From NCBI GenBank assembly GCA_019414025.1, contig DXMU01000041.1, forward strand, positions 1-14,052: a stretch of 14,052 nucleotides of DNA. The letters are read 5' to 3'. This document shows positions 1 to 6,496 of the stretch, in pieces. Numbering within the stretch: position 1 is the stretch's first letter; each line of letters begins with the position of its first letter. The notes beneath the pieces were generated by a model that was not told where the DNA came from, did no database searches, and worked only from the letters and a program-made list of their open reading frames with translations. This stretch comes from Collinsella sp. Lineage in GTDB: Bacteria > Actinomycetota > Coriobacteriia > Coriobacteriales > Coriobacteriaceae. The translations under genes were made by a program, and so were the position numbers.

Positions 1-191
1 TGGCTGCTGGCCCCGCTTCCTACGGCATGACCGACACCATGGGCCGTATGCACTCCGATGCCCAGTTCGCCGGTTCTTCCTCCGTGCCTGCGCACGTCGA
101 CATGATGGGTCTCATCGGCATGGGCAACAACCCCATGGTCGGTGCCACCGTCGCCTGCGCCGTCGCCGTCGAGGAGGCCCTCAAGGCCTAA
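1..191 (+). CDS. C-terminal 62 codons of an unidentified protein (5' end outside window)
   Basis: An open frame runs in from the left edge and ends at TAA 189-191. The tail is rich in Gly, Met and Ala, with segments such as MTDTMGRMHSDAQFAGSSS and MGNNPMVGATVA. I do not firmly recognise it. The GNN...A pattern near the end faintly recalls the C-terminal Gly-Asn region of thiolase/FabH-like enzymes, which would be compatible with a glycine-reductase component C subunit, but this is a weak impression. Codon use is strongly GC-biased like the neighbouring genes, and a strong terminator follows 35 nt downstream, so it is a real gene and the last of its transcription unit. Confidence 0.8.
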   Translation, partial: AAGPASYGMTDTMGRMHSDAQFAGSSSVPAHVDMMGLIGMGNNPMVGATVACAVAVEEALKA

Positions 192-226
192 TCGCGCCCG
201 CGCGATGCTCAAATAGTTGAGCTTTG

Positions 227-259
227 GAGCCGCTACCTTTCGAGGTAGCGGCTCTTTTT
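227..259 (+). terminator. Rho-independent terminator of the left-edge gene
   Basis: A perfect 11-bp stem, GAGCCGCTACC (227-237) with GGTAGCGGCTC (244-254), encloses a 6-nt loop and is followed directly by TTTTT (255-259). It closes the gene ending at 191. The following stretch, 260-447, holds no convincing gene; I could not pick a clear promoter in it. Confidence 0.93.
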
Positions 260-447
260 ATTTGCGCTGTCACAGGGTAGCTAATGTCGATATATCAGTT
301 GTGGCGAAATACGAGATGTGATGAGATGGAGCGTCAGAACGCCCATGACGCCCACCTGTCATATTTGCCCTTTACCGATTTGCCGAGTCTTTGCGGCCCC
401 ATTGCCGATCACCCGTGCGACAATGCGCCGGACGAGAAAGGAATCCG

Positions 448-1974
448 ATGGAATCGACTGATGTACTGGTAATTGGATCTGGCATTGCGGGCCTTTGCGC
501 CGCCATAGAAGCGGCGCGCACGGGCGCAACCGTCACTGTGGCAAGCGCCGGCAAGACTATGAGTGGATCGAGCTTCTTCCCGGGCACCTGGGGTCTGGGC
601 CTTATTGGCCCCGTCGACGAGGGCGACGAGCAGGACCTCATCGACACCATCCAGGCCGTCGGCGGCGGTGCTGCCGACCCTACGCTCGTCCATACGTTTG
701 TCCACGGTATTCCTCAGGCCATCCAATGGCTCGAGCAGGATCTAGGTGTTGAGCTCCAGCGTCCGCAAAGTGCCGAAAGCGCCCAGCAGAAGCAGTTTAT
801 CCCCTGCTTTGACCATAAGACGCGTATGTGGCGCGGCCTCACCCGCAAGCCGCTTGAGGACGCGTGTACGGCCCAGATCGAGTCTCTCGGCATTCGCCTG
901 CTCCCCCGCCACGAACTTATCGACCTTGTTGAGGACACAATCGGAAAGATTGTCGGCGCCACGCTCTACGACCGGACAAACGAGCGTCTCGTGCCTATGG
1001 CAGTCAAGGCCACGATCATCGCAACCGGTGGCACAGGCGGCCTGTTCGAGCGCAGCCTCACTTCCGCCGACGTGCTCAGCTCATCACAGGCTATCGCGCT
1101 GGCGCACGGTGCGTCCCTTACTAATATAGAGTTCATGCAGATGATGCCCGGCTTTATAGAGCCCAAGCGAAACCTTGTTTTTAACGAGAAGACCTGGCGC
1201 TACGTCAAGTTCGACCAGCCGGTCGATAACGCCGACGATAAGCTCGACGATCTGCTCGAGCAACGCTCCGGATATGGTCCCTTCACTTCGCGTCTGGATT
1301 CTCGCGCTATCGACCTAGCCATCGACCAAGCGGGAGCCGAAGGCCTGGCGCTCCACTACGATTTCCCCCGCGAGGATGTCCCAGAGTTTGTGCAGACCTT
1401 TGCCACCTGGCTGCAAGACAAGCACGGCATCGCCCCGACTGACGAGATGCGCGTTGCGATGTATGCCCACGCCGCTAACGGCGGTATCAAGATCGACATG
1501 ACCGCGTACACGGGCGTTGAGGGCCTCTACGCCTGCGGTGAGGCAACAGGCGGCATGCACGGCGCCGACCGCATCGGCGGCTTGTCAAGCGCCAACGGCA
1601 TCGTGTTTGGGCGCATCGCGGGCGTCTCAGCGGCTCACGCGGCACTGGACGCTCCCGAGGCGGCCGCTCCGATGGATATCGCCCTCCCCCAGTATGGCAT
1701 TGCCACAACAGATGCCGAACGCCTGACACACAGCCTTAAGCACACGATGAGCACCTATTGCATGATCAACAGGACCGAAGCAGGTCTATCCAAGGCCCTG
1801 CAACAGCTTGAAAGCCTGCAAGACGAGGCAACGGCTCTAAATAAGCCGCATGCCAACGACAGCGAAGTCGCAGCCCTCGCCCGCCTGCAATCGCAGATTC
1901 AACTAGCACAGGAAATGGTCAAAGCCATGCGCAAACGAACCGAAAGCCTCGGATCGCACTATCGAGCGGACTAA
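448..1974 (+). CDS. FAD-dependent flavoprotein of the fumarate reductase / L-aspartate oxidase family
   Basis: Predicted 508-aa soluble flavoprotein. The N-terminus carries a dinucleotide-binding GxGxxG (VLVIGSGIAGLCAAIEAA, residues about 6-23), followed by the second FAD-contact segment ATIIATGGTGG near 189-199 and the C-terminal FAD motif GLYACGEATGGMHGADRIGG near 358-377. GPFTSRLDSR near 274-283 aligns with the arginine-containing active-site segment of NadB and fumarate reductases, and HAANGGIKID near 340 matches the conserved substrate-loop region. The start at 448 is chosen over an in-frame ATG at 391 because AAAGGA lies 6 nt before it and the motif then begins at the usual place. No signal peptide, haem motif or membrane segment is visible. 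It stands alone, with no iron-sulfur or cytochrome partner and no nadA/nadC beside it, so the electron donor and substrate are unknown. L-aspartate oxidase is possible, but a Coriobacteriia-type orphan reductase is equally so. Confidence 0.9.
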   Translation: MESTDVLVIGSGIAGLCAAIEAARTGATVTVASAGKTMSGSSFFPGTWGLGLIGPVDEGDEQDLIDTIQAVGGGAADPTLVHTFVHGIPQAIQWLEQDLGVELQRPQSAESAQQKQFIPCFDHKTRMWRGLTRKPLEDACTAQIESLGIRLLPRHELIDLVEDTIGKIVGATLYDRTNERLVPMAVKATIIATGGTGGLFERSLTSADVLSSSQAIALAHGASLTNIEFMQMMPGFIEPKRNLVFNEKTWRYVKFDQPVDNADDKLDDLLEQRSGYGPFTSRLDSRAIDLAIDQAGAEGLALHYDFPREDVPEFVQTFATWLQDKHGIAPTDEMRVAMYAHAANGGIKIDMTAYTGVEGLYACGEATGGMHGADRIGGLSSANGIVFGRIAGVSAAHAALDAPEAAAPMDIALPQYGIATTDAERLTHSLKHTMSTYCMINRTEAGLSKALQQLESLQDEATALNKPHANDSEVAALARLQSQIQLAQEMVKAMRKRTESLGSHYRAD

Positions 1975-2017
1975 TTCGAACACCCATCTAAAGCAGAACA
2001 CAACTAATCGATATCTA

Positions 2018-2051
2018 TGGGCCCCGTGAGCTCGAAGTGGCACGGGGCCCA
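2018..2051. terminator. Strong hairpin after the flavoprotein gene, without a U-tract
   Basis: A perfect 11-bp inverted repeat, TGGGCCCCGTG (2018-2028) and CACGGGGCCCA (2041-2051), with a 12-nt loop. It lies 44 nt after the flavoprotein stop, where a terminator is expected, but is followed by TTCGTGTCC rather than a T-run on the plus strand, and no T-run follows on the minus strand. It may act as an mRNA 3' stabiliser or a weak terminator. A second short hairpin, GCGGGC-AAA-GCCCGC (2093-2107), lies just upstream of the next gene. Confidence 0.5.
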
Positions 2052-2135
2052 TTCGTGTCCGTACGGCAGCGTATCCTTATTCTGAATACGGAGCGGGCAA
2101 AGCCCGCATAGACAATAGGCCAGCGAGGAGGAGAT

Positions 2136-2995
2136 ATGGACAGTAGAGATATCGAGAAGTGGCGTGTCGAACTTGATAGCTACGCCAATGTAGAAGACGG
2201 CGTTGAGTATTGGCTCGCACGAGATTTAATGGAACCCATGGGGTACACTCGATGGGAGAACTTCGCCGAAGTTGTTAAGAGGGCAAAAGTCTCGTGCGAA
2301 ACAAACAAAACTCCAGTTGATTCCCATTTTCGTGACACCACGAAAATGGTAATTGCCGGTGTCGCCGCTCGCGCGGTTAAAGACTACAAGCTTACGCGCT
2401 ATGCATGCTATTTAATCGCCCAAAACGGAGATTCAAACAAGCCAGAGATCGCGCTCGCCCAGGCATACTTTGCCGTGCAGACGCGCCGCCAAGAGCTCAT
2501 AGAGCAGCGCTTCGCAGAGATTCAGCGCTTGCAGGCGCGCCACTCGCTATCCGATTCAGAGAAACAGCTCTCGGGTATTGCATTCAAACGCGGCGTGGAC
2601 TCCAAAGGATTCGCGATCATCAAGTCGAAGGGCGATGAAGCGTTATTCGGCGGCAGAAGCACGGCGGAAATGAAGCAGCAGCTCGGCATACCCAAGAGCG
2701 CGGCATTGGCGGACAGGTTAGCCGATGTCCTCATCAAAGCAAAGGACCTTACGAACTCGATGACGGCCTTCAACGCCGAGGAACACGACCTGTACGGTCT
2801 GGACCAGATCAAGCAAGAGCACGTCGAAACAACACAAGCGTGCGTGGCAGCCTCATCGACCGCGGAATTGTACCCGAGAACCTACCGCCTGCCGAAGATA
2901 CAAAGAAGCTCGAACGTCGCGTGAAAGCAGACGAGAAAAAGCTCAAGGAGGGTACAGACGGATTCACCGACCCCCAGGGCAGGCTCGACTTGTAA
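2136..2995 (+). pseudogene. dinD: DinD-like DNA-damage-inducible protein, frameshifted near 2840
   Basis: The first about 235 codons read as a DinD family protein. Hallmarks are YWLARDLMEPMGYTRWENF (about 25-43, the BRO/antirepressor-like N-terminus) and RYACYLIAQNGDSNKP followed by YFAVQTRRQEL (about 88-120). E. coli DinD is 274 aa, LexA-regulated and reported to inhibit RecA activities. Here the reading frame runs on to a stop at 2924 with an unrelated tail (AASSTAELYPRTYR). The family-like C-terminus, VRGSLIDRGIVPENLPPAED through KKLERRVKADEKKL, is encoded in another frame from 2840 to the stop at 2993-2995. Restoring one base near 2838-2842 would give about 286 aa, a normal length. The start at 2136 has a very strong ribosome site (GAGGAGGAG, about 2125-2133). 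No LexA-type box (CGAAC-N4-GTTCG) is visible upstream. The break could be true decay, a sequencing or assembly error, or less likely programmed frameshifting; I see no slippery heptamer. Confidence 0.88.
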
Positions 2996-3037
2996 AGCGT
3001 CTGTGCCCTTACGGGTTCGGCCCCATGCGAGGTTAAT

Positions 3038-3069
3038 AAAAAAGACGGCCAACCGAAGTTGACCGTCTT
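3038..3069 (-). terminator. Duplicate tRNA-operon terminator (copy A)
   Basis: Read on the minus strand, AAGACGGTCAAC pairs with GTTGGCCGTCTT over 12 bp (one T-G wobble) around a TTCG tetraloop, followed by TTTT. It matches copy B at 3216-3247, with the stem kept and the loop changed. As the second terminator in series it would back up the operon terminator. Confidence 0.85.
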
Positions 3070-3078
3070 AACAATCTT

Positions 3079-3098
3079 TGGTGGGCCGTCAGGGGGTC
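3079..3098 (-). repeat. Remnant of the 3' end of tRNA-Lys (20 nt)
   Basis: Bases 3079-3098 are identical to 3257-3276, that is the CCA end, the 3' acceptor strand and part of the T arm of the intact tRNA-Lys. Beyond 3098 the sequence switches to unrelated hairpin-rich DNA (GCCTGC-TTT-GCAGGC at 3100-3114; GGCGCC-AA-GGCGCC at 3124-3137). This is either a broken third tandem tRNA-Lys or an attachment-site-like footprint. Confidence 0.8.
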
Positions 3099-3178
3099 AG
3101 CCTGCTTTGCAGGCGGCCGCTGCGGCGCCAAGGCGCCTTGCGCGCTGCGCTGGTAAATGCTTACGCATTTCCTCAGCT

Positions 3179-3276
3179 CTGCGCCCTTTCGGGTTCGACC
3201 CCATGCGAGGTCAACAAAAAAGACGGCCAACTATCGCTGACCGTCTTAACAATCTTTGGTGGGCCGTCAGGGGGTC
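3179..3276. repeat. 98-bp direct repeat, copy B (inner, attached to intact tRNA-Lys)
   Basis: This is the counterpart of 3001-3098. Here the tRNA part continues into a complete tRNA-Lys gene. The 80 bp between the two copies (3099-3178) contain only short palindromes and no ORF I would support. Confidence 0.9.
3216..3247 (-). terminator. Rho-independent terminator of the tRNA operon (copy B)
   Basis: On the minus strand, AAGACGGTCAGC pairs with GTTGGCCGTCTT (12 bp including wobbles) around a GATA loop, followed by TTTT. It lies 9 nt past the CCA end of the last tRNA-Lys and ends the His-Lys-Lys transcript. Confidence 0.9.
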
Positions 3277-3332
3277 GAACCCTGGACCTTGGGATTAAGA
3301 GTCCCCTGCTCTACCAACTGAGCTAACGACCC
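3257..3332 (-). tRNA. tRNA-Lys (anticodon CTT), distal copy
   Basis: A full 76-nt cloverleaf on the minus strand. Acceptor GGGTCGT pairs with ACGGCCC (one T-G wobble), discriminator A, and CCA is encoded. The D arm is GCTC/GAGC. The anticodon loop CTCTTAA gives anticodon CTT, reading AAG. The T arm is CAGGG-TTCGACC-CCCTG. It is identical to the copy at 3376-3451. Confidence 0.96.
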
Positions 3333-3336
3333 AAAG

Positions 3337-3362
3337 CTAAAGTCCGTCGTAGCGGACTTTAG
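3337..3362 (-). other. Hairpin between the two tRNA-Lys genes
   Basis: A perfect 10-bp inverted repeat, CTAAAGTCCG (3337-3346) and CGGACTTTAG (3353-3362), with a 6-nt loop, fills the 43-nt spacer between the tandem tRNA-Lys genes. It has no U-run of terminator length on the minus strand, so it is more likely a processing or spacing structure in the precursor than a terminator. Confidence 0.6.
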
Positions 3363-3375
3363 AGGAGATATCGTG

Positions 3376-3451
3376 TGGTGGGCCGTCAGGGGGTCGAACC
3401 CTGGACCTTGGGATTAAGAGTCCCCTGCTCTACCAACTGAGCTAACGACCC
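3376..3451 (-). tRNA. tRNA-Lys (anticodon CTT), proximal copy
   Basis: A 76-nt cloverleaf identical base for base to the gene at 3257-3332, with encoded CCA. It lies 22 nt after tRNA-His in the minus-strand operon. Duplicated tRNA-Lys(CTT) fits the AAG preference of a GC-rich genome. Confidence 0.96.
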
Positions 3452-3473
3452 GATATCAACACGAAGCAAGAAC

Positions 3474-3551
3474 TGGGGTGGGTAAAGGGACTCGAACCCT
3501 CGACCTACGGGACCACAACCCGTCGCTCTAGCCAACTGAGCTACACCCACC
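3474..3551 (-). tRNA. tRNA-His (anticodon GTG)
   Basis: Minus-strand cloverleaf. Acceptor GTGGGTG pairs with TACCCAC, discriminator is C and CCA is encoded. The extra 5' G (position -1, base 3551) typical of tRNA-His faces the discriminator C. The anticodon stem ACGGG/CCCGT closes the loop TTGTGGT, anticodon GTG. It is the first gene of the His-Lys-Lys operon. Confidence 0.96.
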
Positions 3552-3577
3552 GTGTCCTGTGCGCTTCGCGCTCGACT

Positions 3578-3606
3578 ATTATTGCAAGGAACGCCACGCG
3601 ATGCAA
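3578..3606 (-). promoter_or_regulatory. Promoter of the tRNA-His-Lys-Lys operon
   Basis: On the minus strand, -35 TTGCAT (3601-3606) and -10 AATAAT (3578-3583) are separated by exactly 17 bp. This places transcription start about 20 nt before tRNA-His. No other good promoter lies between it and the tRNA genes. Confidence 0.8.
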
Positions 3607-3613
3607 GCCCCAA

Positions 3614-3632
3614 TTTTCAAGAATTTTGAAAA
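3614..3632. repeat. Small inverted repeat between divergent tRNA operon and aminotransferase
   Basis: TTTTCAA (3614-3620) and TTGAAAA (3626-3632) form a 7-bp inverted repeat spaced by 5 bp, just upstream of the tRNA -35 and about 85 bp before the aminotransferase start. It could be an operator or UP-like A/T-rich element; nothing further supports a function. Confidence 0.35.
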
Positions 3633-3716
3633 GAGTTTTTCGAGACCATTTCGAGCAATTCCCACCGGTTTCATAGGAGTAAACTTGCCCCACTGCAAAT
3701 GCTCGAAAGGACAAGC

Positions 3717-4898
3717 ATGAAAGAACTCTCCAACCGTACGGCAACGTTTACCGATTCGGTCATCCGCCGCATGACGCGCATCTCCAATAAGTATGGCGCC
3801 GTCAACCTGTCGCAGGGCTTCCCCGACTTCGATCCCCCGGCGCAGCTGCTCAACAGCCTGAGCGCCATCGCCAGCGACCCCAAGCCGCTCTATCACCAGT
3901 ACTCCATCACCTGGGGCTCCCAGGCCATGCGTGAGGCGCTTGCCGCCAAGCAGGAGCACTTTATGGGCATGCCGATCAACCCCAACGAGAACATCGTGGT
4001 CACCTGCGGCTCCACCGAGGCCATGATGGCCGCCATGATGACGGTCACAAACCCCGGCGACAAGGTCGTCATCTTCTCGCCATTCTACGAGAACTACGGC
4101 GCCGACACGATCCTCTCGGGTGCCGAGCCCATCTACGTGCCGCTTAACCCACCTGCGTTCGACTTTGACCGCGAGACACTCGAGGCGGCCTTCCGCGACA
4201 ACGATCCCAAGGCCATCGTCCTGTGCAACCCTTCCAACCCCTGCGGCAAGGTCTTTACGCGCGAGGAGCTCACCTTAATCGCCGACCTCTGCAAAAAGTA
4301 CGACGCCTACTGCATTACCGACGAGGTATACGAGCACATCGTCTACGCGCCCCACGAGCACGTCTATATGGCCACGCTGCCCGGCATGTTCGATCGAACC
4401 ATCAGCTGCAGTTCGCTGTCTAAGACGTACTCCATCACCGGCTGGCGTCTGGGCTACACCATCGCCCCGGCCCAGATCACCGAGCGCATTAAAAAGGTCC
4501 ACGACTTCCTCACCGTGGGTGCTGCCGCTCCCCTGCAGGAAGCTGTCGTCACCGCCCTCAAATTCGACGACAGCTATTACCAGGAGGTCCTCGACCTCTA
4601 CACCGCCAAGCGCGACCTATTCTGTCAGGGGCTCGATAGCATCGGTCTTGAGCACAACGTGCCGCAGGGCGCCTACTACGTGATGATGGATATCTCGGAG
4701 TTTGGCTATGACAGCGACCTCGACTTCTGTGAGGATTTGGCCTCCAAGGTGGGCGTGGGCGCCGTTCCGGGCTCGAGCTTCTTCCGCGAGCCCGTCAACC
4801 ATCTGATTCGTTTCCACTTTGCCAAGCGAGACGAGACGCTCAACGCTGCGCTTGAGAACCTCAAGTCGCTACGTGATAAAATCAACCCGCGCGGGTAA
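3717..4898 (+). CDS. Class I/II pyridoxal-phosphate aminotransferase
   Basis: A 393-aa fold-type I PLP aminotransferase, normal for the family. NLSQGFPDFDPP (30-41) is typical of the methionine/kynurenine/aspartate aminotransferase branch (YbdL, KAT). CGSTEAMMAAM supplies the PLP-phosphate contact region, NPSNPCGK (171-178) the conserved Asn loop, and DEVYEH (202-207) the Asp/Tyr that hold the cofactor. SLSKTYSITGWRLG contains the Schiff-base Lys236, and LIRFHFAKRDE contains the substrate-carboxylate Arg365. It transfers an amino group between an amino acid and a 2-oxo acid in the cytosol; the exact substrate cannot be read from the sequence. The start at 3717 is preferred to the ATG at 3699 because AAAGGA precedes it by about 6 nt. 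It is a single-gene unit with its own terminator. Confidence 0.95.
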   Translation: MKELSNRTATFTDSVIRRMTRISNKYGAVNLSQGFPDFDPPAQLLNSLSAIASDPKPLYHQYSITWGSQAMREALAAKQEHFMGMPINPNENIVVTCGSTEAMMAAMMTVTNPGDKVVIFSPFYENYGADTILSGAEPIYVPLNPPAFDFDRETLEAAFRDNDPKAIVLCNPSNPCGKVFTREELTLIADLCKKYDAYCITDEVYEHIVYAPHEHVYMATLPGMFDRTISCSSLSKTYSITGWRLGYTIAPAQITERIKKVHDFLTVGAAAPLQEAVVTALKFDDSYYQEVLDLYTAKRDLFCQGLDSIGLEHNVPQGAYYVMMDISEFGYDSDLDFCEDLASKVGVGAVPGSSFFREPVNHLIRFHFAKRDETLNAALENLKSLRDKINPRG

Positions 4899-4922
4899 GG
4901 ACGGTCAGTAACTAAAGGCACT

Positions 4923-4964
4923 AAAGAAACCTCGTGAACCCGTTGGGCCATGAGGTTTCTTTTT
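4923..4964 (+). terminator. Rho-independent terminator after the aminotransferase
   Basis: AAAGAAACCTCGTG (4923-4936) pairs with CATGAGGTTTCTTT (4949-4962) over 14 bp (one G-T), and the T-run of the 3' arm continues to TTTTT before ATAGCG. It separates the aminotransferase from the kinase gene. Confidence 0.9.
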
Positions 4965-5034
4965 ATAGCGACCTCATTTATTTTTTAGAGCGCTATACTT
5001 TAGTCACGGAGCAACTCGTCCAGAGAGGAATACT

Positions 5035-5925
5035 ATGGCAGAGCAGCAGCTTATCGGAGCGCTCGAGGCCGGCGGCACCAAGATGGTCTGCGCCACGGGC
5101 TATGCAGACGGCACGGTCCTGGAACGCGAGCAGATTGCGACCACGACCCCGCAGGAGACCGTTGAGGCCGTCAACGCATGGTTTGCGAACAAGGGCATCG
5201 CCGCGCTGGGCATCGGCGCCTTTGGCCCCACCGCAGTCAACCCTGCCTCGTCCCAATACGGCAAGATCCTGGAGACGCCCAAAACGGCATGGCGCTACTT
5301 TGACCTGCTGGGCACCATCCAAAACGAGCTCAATATTCCCTGCGGCTACGACACCGACGTCAACGTCGCCTGCCTGGGCGAGGTCACCTTTGGTTGCGCC
5401 CAGGGCCTCACTGACGTGGTGTATCTGACCATCGGTACCGGCGTGGGCGCCGGCGTGCTCTCGGGCGGTAAGCTCGTGCACGGCATGATGCATCCCGAGG
5501 CCGGCCACATCCTGGTCACGCGCGACCCGCGCGACACCATCGGCGAGCACAGCGGCTGCCCCTTCCACGACAACTGCCTCGAGGGCCTCATCGCCGGTCC
5601 CGGCGTCAAAAAGCGCTGGGGTGGCAAGAGCGCCGGAGAGATGGCCGATGACCCGGAGGCCATGGACCTGCTCGCCGGCTATCTGGCGCAGGCGCTCATG
5701 ACCTACATCCTGTGCTACGCACCGCAAAAGATCGTCATCGGTGGCGGCGTGGCCGACCACACCCCCATCGTGCCGCTCGCGCGCAAGAAGTGCGCCGAGA
5801 TGCTCAACGGCTACATCGTCACGCCCGAGATGGCCGACATTGATAGCTATATCGTCAACAACAGCCTCGAGGGCAAACAGGGCATTAAGGGCTGCTTGAC
5901 CCTGGGCGCTCAGGCGCTTCAGTAG
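5035..5925 (+). CDS. ROK-family sugar kinase, probable fructokinase
   Basis: A 296-aa ROK kinase that should phosphorylate a hexose, most likely fructose to fructose-6-phosphate, with ATP in the cytosol. GALEAGGTKMVCA (8-20) is the first phosphate-binding loop. GIGAFGP follows near 61-67, YDTDVNVACLGE has the catalytic Asp at about 108, and TIGTGVGAGV is the second phosphate loop. A structural zinc site is visible as H158 plus C175-P-F-H178-D-N-C181; the CPFH form is usual in the ScrK/GmuE-type fructokinases rather than the CxCGxxGC of glucokinases. Start ATG 5035 has AGAGGA 6 nt upstream. A TATACT (4994-4999) may be its -10, with no good -35. No transporter or sugar hydrolase adjoins it, so substrate assignment rests on family features only. 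Confidence 0.93.
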   Translation: MAEQQLIGALEAGGTKMVCATGYADGTVLEREQIATTTPQETVEAVNAWFANKGIAALGIGAFGPTAVNPASSQYGKILETPKTAWRYFDLLGTIQNELNIPCGYDTDVNVACLGEVTFGCAQGLTDVVYLTIGTGVGAGVLSGGKLVHGMMHPEAGHILVTRDPRDTIGEHSGCPFHDNCLEGLIAGPGVKKRWGGKSAGEMADDPEAMDLLAGYLAQALMTYILCYAPQKIVIGGGVADHTPIVPLARKKCAEMLNGYIVTPEMADIDSYIVNNSLEGKQGIKGCLTLGAQALQ

Positions 5926-6010
5926 CAGACGCACCCACAGGGCGTGGCGCGCCCGGCAAATCCGACCTACGGAACGACGCCACCACGCCTCATATAAGCC
6001 CTCAAATAAA

Positions 6011-6054
6011 AAGGGCCGCCTAGGACCAAACAATACGTCCTAGGCGGCTATTTT
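6011..6054. terminator. Bidirectional terminator between ROK kinase (+) and VanZ-like gene (-)
   Basis: A perfect 12-bp stem, GCCGCCTAGGAC (6015-6026) and GTCCTAGGCGGC (6037-6048), has TATTTT after it on the plus strand and CCCTTTTTATTT after it on the minus strand. It serves both convergent genes. The TAG stop of the minus-strand VanZ-like gene (6040-6042) lies inside the stem. A second looser pairing, GGCGTGG/CCACGCC, lies between it and the kinase stop. Confidence 0.9.
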
Positions 6055-6489
6055 GGCGCGCATCAGCGGCCGTAAGAGATATCGGAGCACAACACCCGTT
6101 GCCGCTCCACAGCAGTCGATCATCACATCGGTGATCATGCCGGCGCGTCCCGGTACAAAGAGCTGAATCGTCTCGTCGATCGAGGGAATCAGCAGCAGGA
6201 ACACCGCCGTGGGCAGCAGCACGTCAAAGGTGCGCCGCCCCTCATAATCAAAGGCATGCGTTGCCAGGATGCCGAGCACCATATACTCGGTAAAATGCGC
6301 GCACTTGCGAACAACAAAGTTGGTCACCCATGCATATGGAAGTCCCACGCCGTGCAGGAAATCGCGGATAGCTTCCATGACCGTTAGGCTCAGCGAACCC
6401 GACCCCGAGCCGGGAACCAGCGAATTGCCCCAGATCAAGAGCGCCATCAGGCAGGTCACGACCGCCCATTTTCGATTGATCTTAACCAT
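6040..6489 (-). CDS. VanZ-like family membrane protein
   Basis: A 149-aa protein with about four hydrophobic segments: near 8-25, 68-84, 87-104 and 122-140. The family signature is clear: RKCAHFTEYMVLG (about 61-73) and DETIQLFVPGRAGMITDVMID (about 105-125, D/E-Q-F-PGR-D-D pattern), followed by a small-residue helix. VanZ domain proteins are polytopic membrane proteins of poorly defined role, named for the teicoplanin-resistance accessory protein; most members have nothing to do with resistance. The ATG at 6487-6489 lies 7 nt after the stop of the upstream gene. Its likely ribosome site (GGAGG, 12 nt upstream, somewhat far) is made by the last codons of that gene, so the two are probably cotranscribed and translationally linked. 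Confidence 0.92.
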   Translation of the reverse strand: MVKINRKWAVVTCLMALLIWGNSLVPGSGSGSLSLTVMEAIRDFLHGVGLPYAWVTNFVVRKCAHFTEYMVLGILATHAFDYEGRRTFDVLLPTAVFLLLIPSIDETIQLFVPGRAGMITDVMIDCCGAATGVVLRYLLRPLMRAKIAA

Positions 6490-6496
6490 GCAGAAG

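Larger units (their letters stand above)
3001..3098. repeat. 98-bp direct repeat, copy A (outer)
   Basis: This stretch is nearly identical to 3179-3276 at a constant offset of 178 bp, with about ten substitutions by eye. It holds a minus-strand terminator (3038-3069) and the last 20 nt of tRNA-Lys (3079-3098), after which similarity stops abruptly. Confidence 0.9.

Noticed and set aside
3033..3613. Short ORFs over the tRNA cluster (for example VGVAQLARATGCGPVGRGFE)
   Set aside because: These are translations of tRNA genes and of the repeated terminator region, a common false-positive type.
4993..6033. 346-codon open frame on the minus strand opposite the ROK kinase
   Set aside because: It is antisense to a gene with all ROK motifs, has no plausible start signal, and crosses the bidirectional terminator region.
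6040..6489. VanZ-like gene as a teicoplanin-resistance determinant
   Set aside because: There is no vanR/S/H/A/X context, and most VanZ-domain proteins are unrelated to resistance.
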